DNA from: Silanimonas sp.
GTDB taxonomy: Bacteria > Pseudomonadota > Gammaproteobacteria > Xanthomonadales > Xanthomonadaceae
Length of the DNA: 63,973 nt
Direction of reading: 5' to 3'
Assembly: GCF_027531545.1 (NCBI RefSeq)
Contig: NZ_JAPZSC010000014.1
Coordinates: forward strand, 1-63,973
A model generated the notes under the pieces. That model was not told where the DNA came from and did not search any database. It was given only the letters and a program-made list of their open reading frames with translations. Below are positions 17,016 through 25,302 of this stretch, piece by piece. Position numbers and translations under genes: made by a program. How positions within the stretch are numbered: the stretch's first letter is position 1; every line of letters begins with the position of its first letter.

Positions 17016-18080
17016 TCAGATCGCTTCGGCCAGGCCCTTCCACTCGGCGGTGCCAAGCTCGATCAGCTTGCCGCCCAGCGCCTCGAACTCCGTGGCGCGG
17101 TCGTAGTCGTCGATCTCCTGGCTGTAGTGCGTCACCGCATTGACCAGCCCGTAGCCCGAGAGCTCGCCCTCGGTGATCAGATGCCGCAGCACGCCCGAGC
17201 GCTCGACGTCGTTGAGTGTGTAGCGCTGGGCCAGCACCTCGACCGTCTTCACCGGGTCGCCGACGAGGGGGATCCTCAGCGTCTTCTGCAGCTTCTGCGC
17301 CGTCTGCCGGAAGCTCGCTTCCGACACCGCCGCCTGCACCACGTCGCGCACCTTCAGGAAGAAGGCCTTGTCGTCGGCACGCAGGGTGTCGTCCTGGTAG
17401 ACCTGCAGGCCCTCGTCCTCGGTGCCGAGCGAACGGCCCACATGCGTCTTGCGCAGCGACCGGTCGGCCGCGATCAGGCCGTTGCGGCAGACCAGCCGGT
17501 ACAGCAGCGGCTGCACCGACAGCGTGCCCTGGCCGACCTCGGAGTTCGAGATCACCACGCCGGCCTGCACCACGTCGCCCGGCGCCATCTCGTAGGTCAG
17601 GCGCGAGGTGATGCACTTCAGGTACATGCGCGTCTCGGTCAGCTCGACCGACTCGAAACGCACGTCGGGCAGCTGCTGCAGGATGGGCAGCACGCTCTCG
17701 GCGAGGTCGAAGTTGTCGAGCCGGCGGTAGCGGTCCGACAGCACCGCGCGCACCTGGCCGTCCAGGGTGCGCAGCATGCGCCGGTCGTCCTCGCTCTGCA
17801 GCCAGGTGTTGACGTTGCGGTCCAGCAGCACCGGTTGCTCCTCGCGCATGCGCTCGAAGTACGCGTGCGGGATCTTCAGCTTGTCGGCCAGCTGGCGGCG
17901 CGCCAGCGGCGTGACGCCGTAGCGCACCGGGTTGCCGGCTTCGTTGACGATGATGTGCGTCTGGCCGTCGTCGCCGGTGCTGTGATGCACCAGCTGCGAC
18001 GGCACGATCAGGTCCTTCTTCGAGTGCAGCTGGCGCTCCAGTTCCTGGGCCAGGCTCACGAGGGTACGTCCGCTCTTCAT
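17016..18080 (-). CDS. DUF932 phage/plasmid-like protein
   Basis: The 354-residue protein belongs to the DUF932 (phage/plasmid-like, TIGR03299-type) family by length and by the central block DVVQAGVVISNSEVGQGTL, YRLVCRNGLI and the C-terminal LVNAVTHYSQEIDDYDRATE. Family members are very common on plasmids, phages and ICEs and their role is unproven; some are linked to DNA metabolism. ATG 18080 has a GGAGAAAG ribosome site. A paired GC hairpin sits 35 bp upstream. It is the most distal of a minus-strand group starting at 22660. Confidence 0.82.
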   Translation of the reverse strand: MKSGRTLVSLAQELERQLHSKKDLIVPSQLVHHSTGDDGQTHIIVNEAGNPVRYGVTPLARRQLADKLKIPHAYFERMREEQPVLLDRNVNTWLQSEDDRRMLRTLDGQVRAVLSDRYRRLDNFDLAESVLPILQQLPDVRFESVELTETRMYLKCITSRLTYEMAPGDVVQAGVVISNSEVGQGTLSVQPLLYRLVCRNGLIAADRSLRKTHVGRSLGTEDEGLQVYQDDTLRADDKAFFLKVRDVVQAAVSEASFRQTAQKLQKTLRIPLVGDPVKTVEVLAQRYTLNDVERSGVLRHLITEGELSGYGLVNAVTHYSQEIDDYDRATEFEALGGKLIELGTAEWKGLAEAI

Positions 18081-18494
18081 GACTTTCTCCAATCGGGTTG
18101 GGGTGGGTGAGGAGCGGGGACGGCACGGCCCACGTCGGGGCACGGGTCCCCGCAGTGGGTTGACGACGACAACTCGCCGCATGCAGCGCGTCCTGGGTGG
18201 ATTGGCGATGCATCGGCAAGGAATGGGCGCGACTTCGGTGACACGGGTGTCGCCATCGGTCGCGCGGGATCTCCAGGGCTGCCTTCGTGGCGCCGTGGGG
18301 CGTCACCTGGTCTGGCAGCTACCAGTCGGGAAACGACGGGGGGAGGGCGCCGGCCGCATGGCCGACTGCGCCTGACCTTTTCGCCGGCACCGGCAGGTCT
18401 TGGCGCAGGGCATGCGCCGACCCGTCCAGTGCCGCTGAAAAAGCGGGTGCGGCCCGCCGTGGCTCGCCGCACCCCAAGCTTCATGACCTCTGCC
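18081..18494. promoter_or_regulatory. Leader of the DUF932 gene
   Basis: No gene is seen in these 414 bp. A hairpin with 7-bp arms CGGGGAC and GTCCCCG lies at 18115-18152. A compact palindrome, GGTGACAC gg GTGTCGCC (18237-18254, one mismatch), could be an operator; related GACACC/GGTGTC motifs occur near 23029 and 58085. Confidence 0.4.
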
Positions 18495-19571
18495 TCAGCC
18501 ACCGAGGGCCACCCGGTTGCCCGAGGCCCGGTCGGCCGACGACGATGCGGTCGCTTGCCCCCGGCCCTGGTAGGGGCCGGTGGCACGCTGGCACCACACA
18601 TCGGCCCAGTCCGTGCCCGCATGGCGCGGCACGAACACCCGCACCTGGCGCGGGCCGGTGGTCTTCTCCTCCCGCTTCAGCCGCCGCGCGAGCGCGTAGG
18701 CGAAGCACTGGCCGGCGAAGTCGCCGCCGGCGTCGTTGTCCGCATAGATGCAGACCTCGCGCACGGTGTCCGGCACCCAGAGCTTCTCCAGGTTGCCGGC
18801 GCTGATGCCGGCCCACACGGGCTTGCCGGTGGCCAGGTGCACCGCCAGGGCGGTCTCGATGCCTTCGCACAGTGCGAGCTGCGCACCGGCATCGAACAGG
18901 CGCACGGCGGCGCCGTGGATGCCCGCGGAGAGCACCTTCTTCGCGTCGGCGGCGTCGAGCTTTCGGCCGTCGCGCAGGTAGGTCCGGTGCAGCGTCACGG
19001 CCTGACCGTCCGGCGCCTGGATCAGCGCCAGCATGGCTGGGTAGGCCGCGATCTGCCGCGACTTGCCGTCAGCACCCTTCTCGAAGTAGCCGAGCGACGG
19101 GTGGAACCGCAGCACCGGCGGATGCCGATGCAGGGTCAGCCCGCGTCCGCGCAGGTAGCGGTCGACTTCGTCGCCGGCCACCACCGGCCGCGCCTCGTCC
19201 CAGATGCGCTGCACCAGCCGGCGCATGCGCTCCCCCGATGCCGCTGGGGCACCGGCTTCGCAGGCGGCCGCCGCCGGCAGTATGCCCAGGCAACGTTCCA
19301 CCTCGCACAGGGCGGCATGGAAGTCCACGCCCCGCACAGCCTGGAGCAGCTTGAAGCCGCCACCCGGGCCGCACTGCCGGCAGTGGTAGTTGCCCTCGCC
19401 GAACTTGTCGGTGTACTGGAAGCGGTCGGTCCCGCCGCAGGACGGGCAGGGCCCGTTGCGATGCCGGAGGATGCGCTCGTCGATGCCGGCCGCAGCCAGC
19501 ACCTCGCTCCAGCGGCCATGCGCGCGCTGCTTCACGGCGTCGATGCGGGCCGCGTAGTCAGCGTCCTGCAT
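18495..19571 (-). CDS. TOPRIM/primase-like protein
   Basis: The 358-residue protein combines a zinc ribbon, CPSCGGTDRF with CRQC (about residues 42-68), and a TOPRIM domain (about 215-310). The TOPRIM motifs are LCEGIETALAV (catalytic Glu) and YADNDAGG (acidic pair). This is the architecture of plasmid and phage primases that make primers for replication of transferred or excised DNA. No helicase domain is fused. The gene starts 14 bp inside the 3' end of the GHKL ATPase gene, so the two are coupled. The C-terminal 25 residues are low complexity. Confidence 0.8.
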   Translation of the reverse strand: MQDADYAARIDAVKQRAHGRWSEVLAAAGIDERILRHRNGPCPSCGGTDRFQYTDKFGEGNYHCRQCGPGGGFKLLQAVRGVDFHAALCEVERCLGILPAAAACEAGAPAASGERMRRLVQRIWDEARPVVAGDEVDRYLRGRGLTLHRHPPVLRFHPSLGYFEKGADGKSRQIAAYPAMLALIQAPDGQAVTLHRTYLRDGRKLDAADAKKVLSAGIHGAAVRLFDAGAQLALCEGIETALAVHLATGKPVWAGISAGNLEKLWVPDTVREVCIYADNDAGGDFAGQCFAYALARRLKREEKTTGPRQVRVFVPRHAGTDWADVWCQRATGPYQGRGQATASSSADRASGNRVALGG

Positions 19572-21192
19572 GGGCTCCTCCGCTTGCCGCTGCGTGGTCG
19601 ACCAGATCGACGGTGTGCCCGGGCGCGAGACCCACGCCCACCGTCAGCTGGAAGGTCTTGCCGTGCAGCAGCGGGTACTTGCCCAGCCGCAGGGACTGCA
19701 GCAGCGAGTCCAGCGTCTGCACCGGGTCCACCGCCCGCAGCAGGCGCAGCAGATCGGCCAGCGCGTCACGGTCGGCGTCGCGGTCGGCATCGAGGAACTG
19801 GTCGTGCTCGTCGGTGAACGAGGACAGCTGTTCCACCGGCGCGCCCGTCGTCTCGCCGTCGGGGATGTACAGATTGCCGTCGTGGCAGACCCCGGCGTCG
19901 CTGACCAGCGTCTCGTCGTCGCCGACGCGCAGGCGAACCTTCTCGCAGAGGATGACCGTGGGCCAGACCCAGCGGCCCTCCAGCGCCGTGCGCAGCTTCT
20001 CGCCCACCGGCGTCACGCGCTGACCCTCTTCCTCGAGGAAGCGGACGTGGCGCATCACCCAGTGGTCGGCATGCACGCCGATCCAGTCGAACACCAGCCA
20101 GCCGCGGGCGCGCGCCATCATCCAGCGCGGCGCGTTGTCGTCCCCCACGTCGTCCAGGGCCGCCAGCTGCACGGCACCCGACTCGATGGCCTCGCGCGAG
20201 GGCGCGGTCGGCACCGGCGTCAGATGGCGGCGCTCGCCGTGCTCCACCTGCACCGGGTAGCCCGACACCAGGCTGCACAGCTCCGCCGGCAGGGTGCCGA
20301 GGTCGTTCATCAGGTCGAGGTGCCCCCAGCCGCGCATGACGCCGTAGTAGGTGTCGATGAATTGGCGCGGCGGCAGTTCGGCCTTGGCGATCTCCAGCGT
20401 GCGCCGCCAGCAGGCCTTCAGCTCGGTGTCGATGCGCTGGCGCTGCACGTCCTCGTCGATCAGGCGGTCGCGGTCCGGCAGACGCGCCATGAACTGGCGC
20501 GAGTCCAGGTGCACGACGTTCACGTCCTCGCGTGTGGACCAGGCCGGCCGCAGCACGCAGAAACCCTGCAGGAAAACCCAGGTGTCGTGGGTGTACCGGC
20601 CGTCGCGCGTGCCCGCGAGGTGCACGGCGCCGATGGCGCTGGCCTGGGTGGCGAGGTGGGCCTCGGCCATGGCGCGCCTGAGCGGCTCGCCGTTGAACCA
20701 CACCGGCACCGGAAACCCGGCGCACAGTTCCTCGACGCGCTGCGCAAGGTCCGGCAGGTCGACGCCGTGCAGCTCGACCCGGGTACCTGCCACCGCGTCA
20801 CCTTCGACACACTCTTCGACCTCGACGAGTGCCTTGGCCAGTGCGGCCGCGGTGTCGATGTCGACGCGGCGCCGGCCCGAGGCCACCACGCAGCGCGAGG
20901 CGGCGTACAGGCACTTCGAGAACCCGACGCCGAAGGGGCGCTCCTGCGTGCAGGTGTCGGCGTCCCAGCCCGACTCGTGGAAGCTGAGCAGCTTCTGGAA
21001 GTCGTCCAGGCCATGGCCATCGTCCTGCACGGTCAGGATCTGTGCCTGCGGATCGTGGTCGATCCGGATCAGGCGCGCGCCGGCACGGCGCGCGTTCTGC
21101 AGCAGCTCGGACACCAGGGTGAACCGGTTGCTGAAGGCATGGCGCTGGTTGCGCAGCGCGCCTTCTTCGTTGATTCGGACTTGGATCTTCAT
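19558..21192 (-). CDS. GHKL (Hsp90-like) ATPase of the ICE accessory block
   Basis: The 544-residue protein has a GHKL ATPase fold: N-box ELLQNARRAGA near residue 30, DDGHGL near 60, and PFGVGFSKCLYA near 92. The rest of the protein shows no domain I can name and no MutL, gyrase or histidine-kinase signature. ATG 21192 is used. It is coupled to the downstream TOPRIM gene, which suggests a joint role in DNA handling. Function is not known. A hairpin (21248-21264) lies 57 bp upstream of the start. Confidence 0.75.
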   Translation of the reverse strand: MKIQVRINEEGALRNQRHAFSNRFTLVSELLQNARRAGARLIRIDHDPQAQILTVQDDGHGLDDFQKLLSFHESGWDADTCTQERPFGVGFSKCLYAASRCVVASGRRRVDIDTAAALAKALVEVEECVEGDAVAGTRVELHGVDLPDLAQRVEELCAGFPVPVWFNGEPLRRAMAEAHLATQASAIGAVHLAGTRDGRYTHDTWVFLQGFCVLRPAWSTREDVNVVHLDSRQFMARLPDRDRLIDEDVQRQRIDTELKACWRRTLEIAKAELPPRQFIDTYYGVMRGWGHLDLMNDLGTLPAELCSLVSGYPVQVEHGERRHLTPVPTAPSREAIESGAVQLAALDDVGDDNAPRWMMARARGWLVFDWIGVHADHWVMRHVRFLEEEGQRVTPVGEKLRTALEGRWVWPTVILCEKVRLRVGDDETLVSDAGVCHDGNLYIPDGETTGAPVEQLSSFTDEHDQFLDADRDADRDALADLLRLLRAVDPVQTLDSLLQSLRLGKYPLLHGKTFQLTVGVGLAPGHTVDLVDHAAASGGAHAGR

Positions 21193-21247
21193 CGTTGACT
21201 CCTTCGGGGGCATCCCGATCGGGGGAAGAACCGGCGGGGGCGCCCCT

Positions 21248-21264
21248 GGCGGGATGCACCCGCC
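21248..21264 (-). promoter_or_regulatory. Leader hairpin of the GHKL ATPase gene
   Basis: GGCGGG atgca CCCGCC, in the 5' leader of the downstream minus-strand gene. It is one of several similar hairpins (18115, 22706, 40814, 43215, 43866). Confidence 0.45.
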
Positions 21265-21300
21265 GGGGTGTGTGGGCCGGTCAGCGCGGATCGGTGCCCA

Positions 21301-21642
21301 TCAGGGCGTCGTGCGGACCGGAGGGGTGAACAGCTGGCCGGCGGCCTGCGCCTCGACGAGGCTGTGCTCCAGGAACTCCCAGAGCTGCAGGTGCTGGCGA
21401 CTCAGGACCTCGCCGTGGTGGCCGAGGCGCTCGACCACCGGCCCGGCGGCATGGCCACCGGACTCGGTGAGCGGCTGCCAGTGGAGGCGGTAGACGAGCC
21501 GGTCGGCGCCGGCGATGACGAAGGTGCGGCCGGACCGACCGGTCAGCACTTCGCTCTCCTTGACGAGGTACTCGATGTCCTCGGGCGCCTGCACGGACAG
21601 CAGGCGCACGCGGCCGGGAACCAGGCGTGCATCGGTGTGCAT
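21301..21642 (-). CDS. Hypothetical ICE protein (113 aa)
   Basis: I do not recognise this 113-residue soluble protein. It reads as real by codon pattern, has a GGGAGCC site before ATG 21642, and lies head-to-tail with its neighbours. The N-terminal half is beta-rich and the C-terminal half helical (LWEFLEHSLVEAQAAGQL). No catalytic motif is visible. The spacing to the gene before it is 11 bp. Confidence 0.55.
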   Translation of the reverse strand: MHTDARLVPGRVRLLSVQAPEDIEYLVKESEVLTGRSGRTFVIAGADRLVYRLHWQPLTESGGHAAGPVVERLGHHGEVLSRQHLQLWEFLEHSLVEAQAAGQLFTPPVRTTP

Positions 21643-21653
21643 GGCGGCTCCCC

Positions 21654-21929
21654 TCAGTGCCGGGTCAGCCGCATGGGCTGGTCCGACGCGGCGTCCGGGA
21701 CGCAGGGCGCCTCCGGACGGGCGCCCTCGATGGGGCGGACCACCGGCGGGTGCCCGGTGGGTCCCCCTTCCGGGAGGGTGTCGTCGCCTTCGAGCGGATG
21801 GATGCAGTCGGCGCCGACCTGCGGCCGGACTTGCTCCATCAGCAGGGCGTCTTCGTAGTCCATGCGCCCGGTGATGCCGTAGGCGATGACGATCGCCAGC
21901 AGGCAGAGGGCTTCCTTGAACGTGAGCAT
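21654..21929 (-). CDS. Small single-pass membrane protein
   Basis: This 91-residue product has one N-terminal membrane helix (ALCLLAIVIAYGITG, about residues 7-21), then an acidic, proline-rich soluble tail. It starts at ATG 21929 after a GGAACTC site. The family is unknown to me. Its position between two other small ICE genes, 11 bp before the next ORF, supports co-transcription. Confidence 0.55.
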   Translation of the reverse strand: MLTFKEALCLLAIVIAYGITGRMDYEDALLMEQVRPQVGADCIHPLEGDDTLPEGGPTGHPPVVRPIEGARPEAPCVPDAASDQPMRLTRH

Positions 21930-22021
21930 GGTGAGTTCCTTCGAACGGATGGGCGCGTGCCGCCGCGGCCTGACCGGATCGGTCGGCGCGGCCCGAGGCA
22001 CGGCGCCCGGGGTGGGCGTGA

Positions 22022-22660
22022 TCACGCGAACAGGTCGCCCTGCACGGACATCTGCTTGAGCTGCTCGTTGATCCACTGGGGATTGCGGGTCAGCCGGGCC
22101 TCGACCCATTCGGGGTGGGTCGCCACGGCCTCGCGCACCCAGTCGGGGTAGCGGGCCAGCGTCGCGTGGAGCCAGGGCCGCAGCCCATGGCGGATGCGCT
22201 CGCGAACCTCCTCGGCGTCGACGAGTCCGCAGTACGGGATCGGCGACAGCGGGCTGCAGCCGACCACGCGCAGGCAGTTCACGAACGAGAACGGCAGGCC
22301 GTCCTTCTCGCGTTCGGTGAACACCCAGCGCAGGGTGTCGAGCTTCTCCTCCAGCGGCGTGACCGGGTCGGCCAGGTGCCGGATCTCCTGCAGCAGGCGC
22401 CAGTGCAGCAGGACGATGTCGTCCTCGCTCCACTCCTCCACCCACTCTTCGCAGGTGCTGCCCGGTGCGCCGGTGGCGCTGGCGGCGCTGTCTGCGCCGG
22501 CATCGTCCTGGAGATCCAGGCCGGCCGGGATGTCGAACGAGGCGTCGATGACGAACGGGGTCGTCGTCGAGCCGAGTCGGGCTCGGTTTGCGTCGAGGTT
22601 TGCCGTGTGTGGCGAGCCGACAGGGGCGCCGGCCTGACGGCAGGCGTTGGTGCTGTGCAT
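22022..22660 (-). CDS. Hypothetical ICE protein (212 aa)
   Basis: The protein has a disordered N-terminal 65 residues, an acidic helical middle (EEWVEEWSEDDIVLLHWRLL) and a C-terminus rich in Trp-Val repeats (YPDWVREAVATHPEWVEARL). The C-terminal pattern of about 16 residues per repeat resembles helical hairpin repeats. I cannot assign a family. ATG 22660 follows a good AAGGAGTCC site. It is probably the first gene of the 22.7-17 kb minus-strand block. Confidence 0.6.
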   Translation of the reverse strand: MHSTNACRQAGAPVGSPHTANLDANRARLGSTTTPFVIDASFDIPAGLDLQDDAGADSAASATGAPGSTCEEWVEEWSEDDIVLLHWRLLQEIRHLADPVTPLEEKLDTLRWVFTEREKDGLPFSFVNCLRVVGCSPLSPIPYCGLVDAEEVRERIRHGLRPWLHATLARYPDWVREAVATHPEWVEARLTRNPQWINEQLKQMSVQGDLFA

Positions 22661-23350
22661 CGTGGACTCCTTGGATGGGAAGGGAGACCACGTGCACCCC
22701 GTGGCGGGGGCGTGGGCCCCCATGCGGGTGACGGTTGGGTGATGTGGCCCCGGCCGCCTTGCGGGCGGAGCCTGGAACTCCAGGGCTGACAGGGTTCAGT
22801 GGCGCGCGCGAGCGCGGTGATCGGTGTCAGCGTCCGATCGGGGGGACATCGGCGAGAACGGGACGAGCCCGGGAGGCAAGGGCGCGGTCGGTGCGGCGCT
22901 CGTGTGGATGCGCTCGGCACCGGGTCGCAGCCCTTGCCTCGAAGGCCCGGCCTGAGGCGAATGCCCCGGCGTGCCTGATCGCTTGCGCGGTCCTCGGCAC
23001 GGCGATGCACAGGGGCACCCGACGGAGCGACACCGCAACGGGTGTCCCCTATCGGTGGGCGTGCATCACCGCGATTCGATCGTCCCCACGGGTGCCTGTG
23101 CGACCTGCACGTGCACCCACGCGGGGGATCAGTTCAGGAAATCTCCAAGGCTTGCCGAGTCTGGATGCAGGGCCAGCTGCTGCATGGCGCAAAGGTAGGT
23201 CGCCGGTTCCGCCCGGTCAATGGGCCGATGCCCGTCGCCACGCAACTGATTGCGAAAGCGCCCCGAGGTGCCGGGGCTTTCGCGTGGCAAAGGGCCGTGC
23301 ACGTTCGGAAGATGCCATCGACCCCGTTGTCAGCACAAGGAGCCGCGGGC
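22661..23350. promoter_or_regulatory. Divergent intergenic region with hairpins
   Basis: No convincing gene in 690 bp. It holds a leader hairpin for the minus gene (22706-22721, GGGGGC/GCCCCC) and an inverted repeat GACACC gcaacg GGTGTC (23029-23046). A strong hairpin, GCGAAAG...CCCCG aggtg CCGGGG...CTTTCGC (23252-23283), sits 70 bp before the AcaB-like gene. The last lacks a T tract, so it is more likely a leader structure than a terminator. Confidence 0.4.
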
Positions 23351-24121
23351 ATGGCCAATGTCGAGATCGTGAAGGTGGACCAGGGCGGCGCCAACGCCCG
23401 CATCCTGGCCCGCGAAGCCAAGGTCGACTTCCGTCGCGTCGAGGCGGCCAGCCTCAAGATCGCCACGCGGTTCAGCAGTGCCGAGGGCAAGCGCATGTTC
23501 GTTCGCATGTTCAACACCCTGCAGCTGAACATGCATTTCATCTCGGTCATCGCCCGCACCCGGCTCGACCACGACGACATCGGCAGGATCGAGACGGCGC
23601 TGCGCGGCAGGATCGATGCCGCCACCGCCAGCCTGAACGAGGCCATCGACGGCGCCGAGGCGCTGTTCAAGGCCCACGGCATCACCAGCCTGGCGTCCTA
23701 CGACACGGTGCCGCTGGACGTGGACGTGCGCGTGCTGTCGTCGATCAGCCGCCGATTCCTGGAGGTGCTGGTCAAGCTCGACCAGCTGATGCCGCTGCTG
23801 CAGACGCTGGAGATCCATGAGGTTGTTTCGGCGCAGGCGGTGGACACGCAGCGTGCGGGCCTCAAGCGCCAGGTGCGCGACATCGCCAACGGTGCGCGCA
23901 GCTTTGCGACGGGCCTGCGGCGGCGCATGAACGCGCTCGATGCCCGCGCCACTTCGCCCGAAGATGCTGAAGGCCCTGACGATGCGCACGGTGCCGCCAT
24001 CGGCGAAGCCGTCGATTCGACGACCAGGGCACCGGACGGACCCGCAGAGCCCCCACCGTCAGCGGGCCGCGACGCGGAGCTGCTGCCTGCGCCGGCGACG
24101 GTTGCTGCGGTGGCGGAGTAG
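23351..24121 (+). CDS. AcaB-like (DUF1845 / PFL_4669-type) ICE regulator
   Basis: The 256-residue protein fits the DUF1845 family, which includes AcaB of IncC plasmids. Matching features are the blocks FVRMFNTLQLNMHFISVIARTR and RRFLEVLVKLDQLMPLLQTLEI, and the Lys/Arg-rich helix LKRQVRDIANGARSFATGLRR. AcaB helps activate the promoter of the FlhDC-like master activators in IncC and SXT elements. Here FlhDC-like genes lie at 15.7-16.7 kb, so the pathway may be conserved. The last 55 residues are low-complexity. ATG 23351 is used; a start about 13 codons upstream is possible. Confidence 0.65.
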   Translation: MANVEIVKVDQGGANARILAREAKVDFRRVEAASLKIATRFSSAEGKRMFVRMFNTLQLNMHFISVIARTRLDHDDIGRIETALRGRIDAATASLNEAIDGAEALFKAHGITSLASYDTVPLDVDVRVLSSISRRFLEVLVKLDQLMPLLQTLEIHEVVSAQAVDTQRAGLKRQVRDIANGARSFATGLRRRMNALDARATSPEDAEGPDDAHGAAIGEAVDSTTRAPDGPAEPPPSAGRDAELLPAPATVAAVAE

Positions 24122-24334
24122 GCGGTGGAATTGCAGGCCGTCCGATGTCTCTCCCAAGCGGCGGCACCCACCGACGCTTGCGCGGGCAATCGGCGCGGGC
24201 GTGTTGCCCTTGAGCGGTGCGGACGCTACCGTGTGTCCAGGCCATGGGCTGCCCGCAGAGGCAAGTCGGCGCCACCGTAGCGCCGATCACCCGTTCAACG
24301 GGCGAATCGCCCGGGGCCTCCACCCGCATCGGGT

Positions 24335-24358
24335 GGCGTCGCAGTCGATACCTGCCTC
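24335..24358 (+). promoter_or_regulatory. Repeated 24-bp box, copy 1 (toward AlpA gene)
   Basis: GGCGTCGCAGTCG, one variable base (A here), then TACCTGCCTC. It differs at one base from the copies at 40923 and 57717 and lies 358 bp before the AlpA-like start. A short inverted repeat GCAG...CTGC is inside it. Confidence 0.7.
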
Positions 24359-24534
24359 GTCCAACGTCGGCACGCTGCCTCCGGCATGCCGGTCAGTTCC
24401 GGCGGTCCCGCCTTGCCCCGCTCGGCGACCGAACGCACCCGGTGCCGGGCTCGGCCCTCCGTCGCATCGAACGCGCGGACCCGCACCGCTTGGCGGCCGG
24501 CATGCACCCCCAAGGGGGTGGCGATCGAATCACA

Positions 24535-24567
24535 CCGAAGAGGGCCCTCGGCAGGGGCCCTCTTCGG
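24535..24567 (+). promoter_or_regulatory. Strong hairpin in the AlpA leader
   Basis: Perfect 13-bp arms CCGAAGAGGGCCC and GGGCCCTCTTCGG around a 7-base loop. No T tract follows, so a classical terminator is unlikely; an attenuator or mRNA processing site is an alternative. Confidence 0.5.
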
Positions 24568-24716
24568 AAGGCATCTTCATCCACCGCGCGAACGGAACGC
24601 CCGCGGTGGTCCAGGAGTCGAGCGTTCCCGGGCGGCTGGCGCGTTTCCTGACCGAGCGCCGTCGTCGCAGAGCAGGTCATGACCTTTGCCGGCTGCATGC
24701 CGATGAGAGGCCGATC

Positions 24717-24968
24717 ATGCCCCGCGTTTCTGTTCCCGCCACCCCGTCGGCGGATTCCCCGGCCGCAGCGCCCAGTGCTGCGCTGCCGGATACCGGCTTC
24801 CTGCGCCAGCCGCAGGTGCTGTCCTTCGTCCCCATCTCCAAGTCCACGCTGTGGCGACGCGTGCATGCGCGCACGTTTCCGGAGCCGGTGAAGCTGTCCG
24901 AGCGCGTGACCGTCTGGCGCGCTGAGGACATCCGCCGCTGGATCGAGCAGCAGGGGGTTGCGTCATGA
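24717..24968 (+). CDS. alpA: AlpA-family excisionase/regulator
   Basis: The 83-residue protein has an AlpA winged HTH: FLRQPQVLSFVPISKSTLWRRV with FPEPVKL after it and WRAEDIRRWIE at the end. AlpA-like proteins of ICEs activate excision by controlling integrase genes or by bending att DNA. ATG 24717 is used, and the first 30 residues are a Pro/Ala-rich arm. It lies downstream of a copy of the 24-bp box and before the recombinase-fold gene. Confidence 0.82.
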   Translation: MPRVSVPATPSADSPAAAPSAALPDTGFLRQPQVLSFVPISKSTLWRRVHARTFPEPVKLSERVTVWRAEDIRRWIEQQGVAS

Positions 24969-25302
24969 GACACCCGGAAAGGCATCGGACGCATCGTGCT
25001 GCACGCGGTAACGCCTCGGCAACACGCCGGCACGCGTGCACGGGCACATTGATGCTGCTTCGCGGCGGGCCGAGGCGTCGCCGTGACCGTAAACGCGACA
25101 GGGCCTGGCGTGTATCGGCCGCGAAACGACTGGTCACACGGTGGTCTCACGGTCGCGCGTTAGACGCTGGAACGCCATGCACGTGCTCGGGCCGTGCCGG
25201 GTTCATGCCGTCGACATCGAGGAAGCGGTTGGCGCGGAGAAACCACGGCGCCGCGCCGGGCCCGCGTCCTTCGGTGGTTCCGTCGTCCAGGGAGTAGCAA
25301 CA
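24969..25302. other. Intergenic stretch without a gene
   Basis: 334 bp between the AlpA-like and recombinase-fold genes. I see no ORF with coding character, no clear promoter and no strong hairpin. Confidence 0.4.
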
